Assembly (NCBI GenBank): GCA_913775315.1
Contig: CAJYIX010000010.1
Span: 124,001-188,000 of the forward strand
From: an uncultured Sphingomonas sp.
GTDB taxonomy: Bacteria > Pseudomonadota > Alphaproteobacteria > Sphingomonadales > Sphingomonadaceae
Direction of reading: 5' to 3'
Length of the DNA stretch: 64,000 nt
Shown piece after piece: positions 25,583-32,592 of the stretch. Numbering within the stretch: position 1 is the stretch's first letter; every line of letters starts with the position of its first letter. The notes under the pieces are model-generated. The model made no database searches and had not been told where the DNA came from. It saw only the letters and a program-made list of their open reading frames with translations. Both the position numbers and the translations under genes were made by a program.

Positions 25583-26857
25583 TCACGCGGCCGGCTTCAC
25601 CTCCAGCCGCGGCACGAGCAGGTGTATGATTGCCAGCGCCACCAGATAGGCGCTGCCCGCCCAGACGAAGACCGGCGCATAGCTGCCCACCGTCTCCAGC
25701 ACCTGTCCGACATAGGTGGACATGAGCATGCCGCCGACCGCCCCCGCCGCGCCGCCGATTCCCATGACCGAGGCGACGGAGGAACGGGGGAAGGTGTCGC
25801 TGACCATGGTGTAGAGGTTCGACGACCAGCCCTGATGCGCGGCCGCCGCCAGCCCGATGATCGCCACCGCGCTCCACAGGCCGGAGACGCTGCTGGCGAA
25901 GAAGATCGGCAGGACGAGGATCGCGCAGACCAGCAGCGCCATCTTGCGCCCGGCATTGACGCTCATCCCCCGTTTGATGAGCGCCGACGACAGCCAGCCG
26001 CCGCCGATGCTGCCCACGTCGGCCATCAGATAGACGGCGATCAGCGGCGGGCCGAAGCTCTTGAGGTCGAGGCCGTGGCGCTTGGCGAAGAAGTCGGGCA
26101 GCCAGAAGAGGAACAGGTACCAGACCGGGTCGGTCAGGAACTTGCCGACGATGAACGCCCAGGTGCCGCGGCGGCGGAACAGCGCGCTCCAGCGGATGCG
26201 CGGCTCGTCCTCCGCCGGGGCCACGTCGGAATTGATGTACGCCAGCTCCGAGGGGGAGACGCTGCGGTGCTCGGCGGGCTTGCGATAGAAGGCGAGCCAC
26301 GCGACCAGCCAGACGAAGCCCAGAAGCCCGGTGATGATGAACGCCGCCTGCCACCCCAGCTGGATGGCGAGGACGGGCACGACGATCGGCGTCGCGATCG
26401 CGCCGACATTGGCGCCGGCGTTGAGGATGCCCGCCGCCAGTGCGCGCTCCTTCTTGGGAAACCACTCGGCCACCGACTTGATCGCGGCGGGGAAGTTCGC
26501 TGCCTCACCCAGCCCCAGCGCGAACCGCGCCGCCGCGAACCCGCCGGGCGTGCGGGCGAGTGCATGGACCATCGCCGCCACGCTCCAGACCGCGATCGCG
26601 CTGGCATAGCCGAGCTTGGACCCGATCCGGTCGATGACCGGCCCGCAGGCGAGCAGGCCGAGGCCGTAGGCGGCCTGGAACCAGAAGACGATGTTGCCAT
26701 AGTCGATCTCGCTCCAGCCGAGCTCGGCCTGGAGCGTGGGTTTCAGGATGCCGATGATCTGCCGGTCGATGTAATTGATCGTGGTGGCGAAGAAGAGCAG
26801 CGCGCAGATGATCCAGCGCACGTTGCTGGCGGGCCGTATCGGTCCGGTGGTTGTCAC
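25583..26857 (-). CDS. MFS hexuronate/aldonate importer (ExuT/ACS family)
   Basis: 424 residues from a GTG start with AAAGGAGAG 5 bp upstream. It has twelve hydrophobic segments. The ACS-family signature is visible in TM1 (FFATTINYIDRQIIGILKP), TM4-5 (RFALGLGEAANFPAAIKSVAEWFP) and TM7-8 (FLTDPVWYLFLFWLPDFF). The NYIDR and GEAANFPA stretches are typical of ExuT/DgoT-like hexuronate or galactonate:H+ symporters. It lies 40 bp downstream of uxuA on the same strand, so it probably shares its mRNA. This supports import of glucuronate-type acids for the mannonate dehydratase route. Confidence 0.92.
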   Translation of the reverse strand: MTTTGPIRPASNVRWIICALLFFATTINYIDRQIIGILKPTLQAELGWSEIDYGNIVFWFQAAYGLGLLACGPVIDRIGSKLGYASAIAVWSVAAMVHALARTPGGFAAARFALGLGEAANFPAAIKSVAEWFPKKERALAAGILNAGANVGAIATPIVVPVLAIQLGWQAAFIITGLLGFVWLVAWLAFYRKPAEHRSVSPSELAYINSDVAPAEDEPRIRWSALFRRRGTWAFIVGKFLTDPVWYLFLFWLPDFFAKRHGLDLKSFGPPLIAVYLMADVGSIGGGWLSSALIKRGMSVNAGRKMALLVCAILVLPIFFASSVSGLWSAVAIIGLAAAAHQGWSSNLYTMVSDTFPRSSVASVMGIGGAAGAVGGMLMSTYVGQVLETVGSYAPVFVWAGSAYLVALAIIHLLVPRLEVKPAA

Positions 26858-26897
26858 GCTGTCTCTCCTTTGTCGCGGCGTCTCCCGCGTTGTTTCT

Positions 26898-28061
26898 TCA
26901 GGCGGCGCGGGCGTGGGCGATGCCGCGTTCGAGCCCGCGCAGTTCGGCCAGCCCGCGCATCCGCCCGAGCAGCGAATAGCCGGGGAGGGTGCGCTTGGTG
27001 AGGTCGTCGAGCATCTGATGGCCGTGGTCGGGTCGCATCGGGATCGACCGGCCTTCACGGATTTGAAGGTCGTGAACCGCCGCGACGATGCGGGCCATTT
27101 CGGCATCGCCCTCGAGATGCGGGGCCTCGTGGAAGGTGCCGCCATCCTCGCGCTGGACCGAGCGCAGGTGGAGGAAGCCGATGCGGCTGCCCAACCGCTC
27201 GACCATGCCGGGCAGGTCGTTGTCGGCGCGCGCGCCGAACGAGCCGGAGCAGAAGCACAGACCGTTGGCCGCGCTCGGCACCCGGTCGAACAGATACGCC
27301 ACGTCCGCCTCGGTACTGACGACGCGCGGCAGGCCGAACAGCGGGAAGGGCGGGTCGTCGGGATGGACGACGAGGCGGATGCCGAGGGACTCGGCATGCG
27401 GTGCTACGACGTTCAGGAAGGCGATCAGGTTGGCGCGCAGGGCATCGGGGCCGAGTTCGCCATAGCGGGCGAGCGCGGCGCGAAAGGCATCGCGGGTGAA
27501 CCCTTCCTCGCTGCCGGGCAGGCCGGCGATGATCGTCGCCTCGAGCGCCATGCACGCGGCGTCGCCCATGCCCGCGTGGCGGCGCGCCGCCTTGTCGAGC
27601 AGGTCGGGCGCGTAATCCGCCTCCGCCCCCGGCCGCTTCAGGATGAAGCAGTCATAGGCCGCCGCCATCTCGTGCTCGAAGCGAAGCGCCCTCGCACCAT
27701 CGGGCAGCTCCCAGGCGAGGTCGGTCCGCGTCCAGTCGAGCACGGGCATGAAATTGTAGGTGACGACGTCGATACCCGACGCGGCAAGGTTGGTCAGCGT
27801 CCGGCAATACGCGTCGAGATAGCGCGCGGAATCGCCGTTGCCGGTCTTGATATCGTCATGAACGGGCACGCTTTCGACCACGCGCCACTTGAGACCCGCC
27901 GCCTCGATCCGGTCCCGGTACGCGGCGATCGTCTCGGCGGGCCAGACCGCGCCGTTGGGCAGGTCGTGGAGCGCGCTCACCACGTCGGTCGCGCCCGATT
28001 GCCTGATTTCCCGAAGCGATACCGGGTCGGATGCCCCGAACCATCGCATCGCCTGCGTCAT
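26898..28061 (-). CDS. uxuA: Mannonate dehydratase
   Basis: 387 residues from ATG 28061 (MTQAMRWFGASDPVSL), matching the usual UxuA start; an upstream GTG with GGGGA about 8 bp before it is possible, and the open frame further upstream is ignored. UxuA motifs are present: GATDVVSALHDLPNG near the N-terminus, the metal-site region LCFCSGSFGARADND, then RIGFLHLRSVQREDGGTFHEAPHLEGD and RPDHGHQMLDD. It dehydrates D-mannonate to 2-keto-3-deoxygluconate in glucuronate breakdown. UxaC, UxuB, KdgK and KdgA are not in the window. Confidence 0.94.
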   Translation of the reverse strand: MTQAMRWFGASDPVSLREIRQSGATDVVSALHDLPNGAVWPAETIAAYRDRIEAAGLKWRVVESVPVHDDIKTGNGDSARYLDAYCRTLTNLAASGIDVVTYNFMPVLDWTRTDLAWELPDGARALRFEHEMAAAYDCFILKRPGAEADYAPDLLDKAARRHAGMGDAACMALEATIIAGLPGSEEGFTRDAFRAALARYGELGPDALRANLIAFLNVVAPHAESLGIRLVVHPDDPPFPLFGLPRVVSTEADVAYLFDRVPSAANGLCFCSGSFGARADNDLPGMVERLGSRIGFLHLRSVQREDGGTFHEAPHLEGDAEMARIVAAVHDLQIREGRSIPMRPDHGHQMLDDLTKRTLPGYSLLGRMRGLAELRGLERGIAHARAA

Positions 28062-28152
28062 CCACACGCGCACTGTCCCCAAAACTCGTCGCGGCCATCT
28101 CGCCGCTTCCGATTTGCTATCATAGCGGATATGACAGGCCAATATCAAAATC

Positions 28153-28161
28153 TGTAAGACA
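28153..28161. promoter_or_regulatory. Candidate operator TGTAAGACA
   Basis: TGTAAGACA matches the TGTNNNACA palindrome of the site at 20658. It lies in the 118-bp divergent gap between uxuA and the Gfo/Idh gene, 18 bp upstream of the latter's start codon and just before its GGAGGGG ribosome-binding site. A bound regulator could block both promoters. Confidence 0.5.
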
Positions 28162-28179
28162 TGTTTTTGGAGGGGTATC

Positions 28180-29346
28180 ATGCAGGAAGTCGATCGGCGT
28201 GCATTGCTCGCGGGCCTGGGCATCGGCGGCGCGGTGATGGCGATGAGCGCGGCTCATGCCCAATCGGTGACGGCGGGGAATGCGGCGCCGGATCGCGGGC
28301 CGCCGCGCGCGCCCGATCCCTCCGCCCGTCACCGCATCCGCTTCGCGGTCGTCGGCCTCGACCACCCGCATATCTTCGCGATGACCGACGCGCTGATCCG
28401 CGGCGGCGGGACACTGGCGATGGTCCATGCGCCCGACCCGAAACAGCGCGCGGCATTCCTCGGCCGCTACGGCGACGTGCGCCTGGCGCGCAGCGAGGCG
28501 GAGGTGCTGGAAGCGAACGACATCCAGCTCGTCGCCAGCGCCGCGATCCCGGACCTGCGCGCGCCGCTCGGCATCCGGGTGATGCGCGCTGGCAAGGACT
28601 TCCTGTCGGACAAGCCGGGCATCACCAGCCTGAAACAGCTTGCCGACGTACGCCGCGCCATCGTGGAAACGAAGCGCAAGTTCGCGATCCTCTATTCCGA
28701 ACGATACGAAGTGCGCGCCGCCGTCCGCGCCGGCGAACTGGTCAAGGCGGGCGCGATCGGCAAGGTGGTGCAGACCGTCAACCTGGCGCCCCACCGGATG
28801 AACCCGGCGAGCCGCCCCGACTGGTTCTGGGACACCGCGCGCTATGGCGGCATCCTGACCGATATCGGCAGCCATCAGGCCGACCAGTTCCTGTTCTATA
28901 CCGGCTCCACCCGCGCCGACGTGGTGGCGTCGCAGGCGGGCAATGTCGGCACGCCGCAGCATCCGCGCTTCCAGGATTTCGGGGACATGACGCTGACCGG
29001 CAATGGCGGCACCGGCTATGTCCGCGTCGACTGGTTCACGCCCGACGGGCTGTCGACCTGGGGCGACGGGCGGCTGTTCATCTTGGGCACGCAAGGGTTC
29101 ATCGAGCTCAGGAAATATGTCGACGTCGCCGGACGGCCGGGCGGCGACCATCTGTTCATCACCGATGCCAAGGGCTCCCGCTACGAGGATTGCAGCAAGG
29201 TGGCGTTGCCGTTCGGCCCGCAATTCGTGAGCGACGTGGTCGAGCGCACCGAAGTCGCGCAGGACCAGCGCCAGGCGTTGCTCGCCGCCGAACTGGTGCT
29301 GAAGGCCCAGGCTCGGGCGAAACCGCCGGTCCTTCCCGGCGGCTGA
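28180..29346 (+). CDS. Gfo/Idh/MocA-family oxidoreductase with Tat-like leader (copy 3)
   Basis: 388 residues with GGAGGGG 4 bp before the ATG. The leader EVDRRALLAGLGIGGAVMAMSAAHAQS has twin Arg and an AxA cleavage site, consistent with Tat export. The Rossmann segment is IRFAVVGLDHPHIFAM, with His-Pro-His rather than the usual Gly-rich turn. The EKP-equivalent is LSDKPGITS, and domain 2 has YGGILTDIGSHQADQFLFYT. It faces uxuA and carries the shared operator, so it is likely part of the same regulon as the DUF1080 operon. Confidence 0.86.
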   Translation: MQEVDRRALLAGLGIGGAVMAMSAAHAQSVTAGNAAPDRGPPRAPDPSARHRIRFAVVGLDHPHIFAMTDALIRGGGTLAMVHAPDPKQRAAFLGRYGDVRLARSEAEVLEANDIQLVASAAIPDLRAPLGIRVMRAGKDFLSDKPGITSLKQLADVRRAIVETKRKFAILYSERYEVRAAVRAGELVKAGAIGKVVQTVNLAPHRMNPASRPDWFWDTARYGGILTDIGSHQADQFLFYTGSTRADVVASQAGNVGTPQHPRFQDFGDMTLTGNGGTGYVRVDWFTPDGLSTWGDGRLFILGTQGFIELRKYVDVAGRPGGDHLFITDAKGSRYEDCSKVALPFGPQFVSDVVERTEVAQDQRQALLAAELVLKAQARAKPPVLPGG

Positions 29347-29348
29347 GG

Positions 29349-30029
29349 TCAGACGCGCACGTAGCGGAAATACCAGACCTCGTGCCCCTTGCGCCGGGCT
29401 TTCCGCTCGTAGCGCGTCTCGGGCCAGTCGGCGGGGCGGGTGAGGAAGTCGGCGGCGGTTTTCGCCTGCCATTCGAAGTCGCGTCGCTGGGTCATCACCA
29501 TCATCGACCAGCGGCAATAGGTCGGGTCGTCGGTGCCCAGCCGGAACTCGGCGCCGGGCTTCAGCTTGGCGGCGATCAGGTCGAGCGGGCCGTGATTGAC
29601 CATCCGCCGCTTGGCATGGCGCGCCTTGGGCCAGGGATCGGGGTGGAGGAGATAGGCGCGGTCGAGGCTGGCGTCGGGCAGCCGCTCCAGCACCTGCAGC
29701 GCGTCGCCCATGTGCAGGCGGACGTTGCCGAGGTCGCCGTCGCGGATATGGCCGAGCGCGCTGACGACACCGTTGAGGAACGGCTCGCAACCGATGAAGC
29801 CGGTGCCGGGCCGGACCGCGGCCTGTCCTGCCAGATGCTCGCCCCCGCCAAAGCCGATTTCGAGTTCGAGCGGTCGGTCGTCGCCGAACAGCGTCTGCGC
29901 ATCGAGCGGCCCTTCCTCGGGCACCGAGATCCGCGGCAGCAGGTCCTCGACGAGCGCGGCCTGGCCGGCGCGCAGCTTGTGCCCCTGGCGGCGGCCGTAG
30001 AGGCGGCGGATGGTCGCGGGATCGTTCAT
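29349..30029 (-). CDS. trmB: tRNA (guanine-N7-)-methyltransferase
   Basis: 226 residues. TrmB signatures are ELEIGFGGGEHLAGQA (SAM-binding motif I), AYLLHPDPWPKARHAKRRMV (the PDPWPKxRHxKRR motif specific to the family) and GTDDPTYCRWSM. It methylates G46 in the tRNA variable loop. It is convergent to the Gfo/Idh gene with a 2-bp gap, and its upstream side opens onto the gene-less stretch 30030-30801. Confidence 0.96.
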   Translation of the reverse strand: MNDPATIRRLYGRRQGHKLRAGQAALVEDLLPRISVPEEGPLDAQTLFGDDRPLELEIGFGGGEHLAGQAAVRPGTGFIGCEPFLNGVVSALGHIRDGDLGNVRLHMGDALQVLERLPDASLDRAYLLHPDPWPKARHAKRRMVNHGPLDLIAAKLKPGAEFRLGTDDPTYCRWSMMVMTQRRDFEWQAKTAADFLTRPADWPETRYERKARRKGHEVWYFRYVRV

Positions 30030-30133
30030 GGCGCGCGGGCCTAGGCGCTCGGGGGCGGGGCTGTCGAGGGGGTTGATCGGACGGCGCGGTTCGCTATTGG
30101 CATCGCCGCCGGCCAGCGATCGAGTCGCCGCGG

Positions 30134-30160
30134 TTGTCCCCGCTATCCACGTTATCCACA
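30134..30160 (+). promoter_or_regulatory. Tandem DnaA-box-like nonamers
   Basis: A perfect consensus DnaA box TTATCCACA (30152-30160) is directly preceded by CTATCCACG (30143-30151) and, more weakly, TTGTCCCCG (30134-30142), all in the same orientation and phase. They lie in the gap upstream of trmB. None of the usual alphaproteobacterial oriC neighbours (such as hemE or parAB) is in the window, so an accessory DnaA site is more likely than an origin. Confidence 0.35.
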
Positions 30161-30269
30161 GGGTCGAGGCTGCATTTGGCGCTTCGGGCGACTCGGATCG
30201 CGTGACACACTTTGCCTGTAGCCGGGACGGAGCGGTTCGAGAAATCGAAGCAAATCGAAGCGGTTATAC

Positions 30270-30704
30270 CGGATCGGACGATGCGCAGGTGCCTTCACTG
30301 GAAACCGCGCGGCGGCCTGAACCGGGGATCGAGCGAAGGCGGTGACAAGACGGCGTGCGGCCCCGGCCGGACGGCGAATGGAACCACCGGAGGACGATCG
30401 AACGATCCGGACGATGCCGGGCCTTCGGGCACAGCGGAAATCGGGTCGGCCGACGGAAACGGCGATGCGGAAACGCTTCCCCTGGAAGCGCGAAGCGAAG
30501 GCGGGACCCGAGGCGAAACGCGCCGGCACGCGCAAGCGCACCGACGTGAGGCCATCGAGGCCGGAAACGCGACACCGCCCCTTGCCGAAAGGCGACCGGC
30601 AGGCACGCGGGACCGGCCCCGATGACCGGACCCCGGCGAACACGGCGCGACAGCGCACGGCGCACCGGGTGAGGAGGGGCTGGCGGCGACGCCGGCCCCT
30701 TTTT
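30270..30704 (+). ncRNA. Gene-less, hairpin-rich stretch ending in an intrinsic terminator; possible structured RNA
   Basis: No frame in 30030-30801 looks like protein: the open frames are Arg/Pro/Gly-rich and unlike their neighbours. Many short hairpins are visible, for example CGCTTCC-cct-GGAAGCG near 30475-30491, GCCGacggaaaCGGC near 30449, and several purine-rich GAAA-type turns. The stretch ends at a strong terminator (30676-30704). A direct repeat, twice AAATCGAAGC, is at 30242-30261 just upstream. RNase P and tmRNA landmarks are absent. A long leader of the SDR gene or a decayed gene are alternatives. Confidence 0.35.
30676..30704 (+). terminator. Strong intrinsic terminator
   Basis: GGGGCTGGCG (30676-30685) pairs with CGCCGGCCCC (30690-30699) around a GCGA loop, with one G-U pair, followed by TTTTT. 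It sits 97 bp upstream of the SDR gene start and there is no coding gene before it on this strand since 29346, which implies a non-coding transcript or attenuation. Confidence 0.8.
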
Positions 30705-30801
30705 CGCGTGCGGCATCTTTCTGGCGGGCTTTGGTCCAGCGCCCCTTCCATCGCGCGCCGCCGCCCCGACATAGCCCCCGAACCAGTGTCGGAGGCGTTT
30801 C

Positions 30802-31590
30802 ATGAAGACCAGCGGCAACACCATCCTCATCACCGGCGGCGGCTCGGGCATCGGCGCCGCGCTCGCGCAGCGCTTCGCCAGGCGCGGCGACACGGTGATC
30901 GTCGCGGGCCGGCGTCAGGCCGCGCTCGACGAGGCGATTGCGGGGCACGACAACATGCACGCGCTGACGCTCGACATCGACGATGCCGCGGCGATCAAGA
31001 CGTTCGCGGCCGAGGTGATCCAGCGGTTCCCCGCGCTCAACGTCGTCATTCACAATGCCGGGATCATGCGGTTCGAGGGGCTGGAGGGCGCGCGCGACCT
31101 GTCGGATGCGGAGGCGACGATCACCACCAACCTGCTCGGCCCGATCCGGCTGACCGACGCGCTGGTCGATCATCTGAAGGGACAGGCGGACGCGGCGATC
31201 GTCACCGTCACCTCGGGCCTGGCCTTCGTCCCGCTGGTCGCTGCGCCCACCTATTCGGCGACGAAGGCGGCGGTGCACAGCTATACCGTGGCGCTGCGCG
31301 AGGCGCTGGCGGGACAGGTTGAGGTGATCGAGATCGCACCGCCGGGTGTCCGCACCGACCTGACCCCCGGACAGGCGGATCGTACCGGCTATCTCGGCCT
31401 CGACGATTTCGCCGACGAGGTGATGGCACTGATTTCGCAAGCGCCGACCCCGCCCGAAATCCTGGTCGAGCGCGTCCGCGATTTCCGCAATGCCGAGGCC
31501 GACGGTGCCTTTGCCGAGCGGTTCAAGGGCATGAACGACTTCGCCCGCGCCGAGCGGGAGAAGGCGGACAAGGCGAACGCGGACGCCTGA
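30802..31590 (+). CDS. Short-chain dehydrogenase/reductase (DltE-like)
   Basis: 262 residues of classical SDR. The NAD(P)-binding motif TGGGSGIG is at residues 11-18, NNAG is represented by HNAGIM, the catalytic Ser is in VTSGLAF, and Tyr/Lys in YSATK. The C-terminal part (GVRTDLTPGQ...) resembles the DltE/YciK-like group of oxidoreductases of unknown substrate. The start context is MKTSGNTILITGGGSG. It stands alone after the terminator at 30676. Confidence 0.9.
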   Translation: MKTSGNTILITGGGSGIGAALAQRFARRGDTVIVAGRRQAALDEAIAGHDNMHALTLDIDDAAAIKTFAAEVIQRFPALNVVIHNAGIMRFEGLEGARDLSDAEATITTNLLGPIRLTDALVDHLKGQADAAIVTVTSGLAFVPLVAAPTYSATKAAVHSYTVALREALAGQVEVIEIAPPGVRTDLTPGQADRTGYLGLDDFADEVMALISQAPTPPEILVERVRDFRNAEADGAFAERFKGMNDFARAEREKADKANADA

Positions 31591-31657
31591 CCAATTCTTT
31601 CGGTGCGGCAAGGCTTAAGTGCTTTGCCGCACCCGATGACAGGACTATCGCGCGGCG

Positions 31658-32560
31658 ATGACGACCCAGGCCCCCGACACCGCCGCCCGTTCGACCCGCA
31701 TCGGCCTGATGCAGGGGGCGGGGGCGTATCTGCTCTGGGGGCTGCTCCCGCTCTATTTCATGCCGCTGCGCGGGGTCGATGCGGGCGAGGTGGTGGCCAA
31801 CCGCGTGGTCTGGTCGCTGGCGCTTCTCTTCGCGATCGTTGCGGTGACGCGGCGGGGCGCACGGCTGTGGCTGGCGCTGACCACGCCCGCGACGCTGCGG
31901 CTGCTGGCGGCGAGCGCGGCGATGATCTCGATCAACTGGCTCGTCTATATCTGGGCGGTCCAGCATCATCATGTGCTGGAGGCGAGCCTCGGCTATTTTC
32001 TCAATCCGCTCGTCAACGTCGTTCTCGGCGTCGTCGTGCTGCATGAGAAGCTGACCCGTCCGCAGCTGGCGGCGGTGGTGCTTGCCGGCGCGGGCGTGCT
32101 GGTGCTCGCGTCACAGGCGGCGGCGGGGCTGTGGATCAGCCTCGTCCTCGCGCTCTCCTTCGGGCTCTATGGCCTCATCCGCAAAGTCGCGCCGGTCGAA
32201 TCGGTCGAGGGGCTGACGACCGAGACGCTGATCCTCACGCCGGTCGCGCTCGGCTATATGGCCTGGCTGGCGAGCCATGGCGGGCTCGCGTTGGCGGGCG
32301 GCGATACGCTGGTCACCGTGCTGCTGCTGATCGCCGGCATCGTCACCGCGATCCCGCTGCTCCTGTTCGCGGCGGGGGCGCGGCGGCTTCCCTATTCGGT
32401 GATCGGGCTGCTTCAGTACCTTGCGCCGACGATCCAGTTCGGGCTGGCGATCACGCTGTTCGGCGAGGTGGTGACGACCGCGCACCTGATCTGCTTCGCG
32501 CTGATCTGGTCGGGGCTTGGCGTGTTCGTCGTCGGGAGCCTGCGCGCGCGCAAGGTTTGA
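31658..32560 (+). CDS. rarD: RarD-type EamA family transporter
   Basis: 300 residues with ten hydrophobic helices in two EamA halves. RarD-specific segments are AYLLWGLLPLYF near the N-terminus, NWLVYIWAVQHHHVLEASLGYFLNPLVNV, and GLLQYLAPTIQFGLA near the C-terminus. RarD proteins are DMT-superfamily permeases annotated for chloramphenicol sensitivity; the true substrate is not established. It lies 32 bp upstream of argS on the same strand. Confidence 0.92.
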   Translation: MTTQAPDTAARSTRIGLMQGAGAYLLWGLLPLYFMPLRGVDAGEVVANRVVWSLALLFAIVAVTRRGARLWLALTTPATLRLLAASAAMISINWLVYIWAVQHHHVLEASLGYFLNPLVNVVLGVVVLHEKLTRPQLAAVVLAGAGVLVLASQAAAGLWISLVLALSFGLYGLIRKVAPVESVEGLTTETLILTPVALGYMAWLASHGGLALAGGDTLVTVLLLIAGIVTAIPLLLFAAGARRLPYSVIGLLQYLAPTIQFGLAITLFGEVVTTAHLICFALIWSGLGVFVVGSLRARKV

Positions 32561-32592
32561 GTCCGCGCCCGCGCTCGGCTAGGGGCGCGGCC

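Noticed and set aside
30134-30160. Chromosomal replication origin
   Set aside because: There are only one perfect and two partial DnaA boxes, with no AT-rich unwinding region and no oriC-type neighbour genes.
30234-30261. tRNA T-loop-like GGTTCGA followed by an AAATCGAAGC direct repeat
   Set aside because: No acceptor stem, anticodon arm or CCA-compatible end can be folded around it.
30270-30704. RNase P RNA or tmRNA in the gene-less stretch
   Set aside because: The conserved GAGGAAAGTCC-type core of RNase P RNA and any tag-peptide or tRNA-like end of tmRNA are absent.
30342-31322. 326-codon frame running from the gene-less stretch into the SDR gene
   Set aside because: Its 3' part overlaps the SDR gene out of frame and its 5' part is Arg/Pro-rich without domain character.
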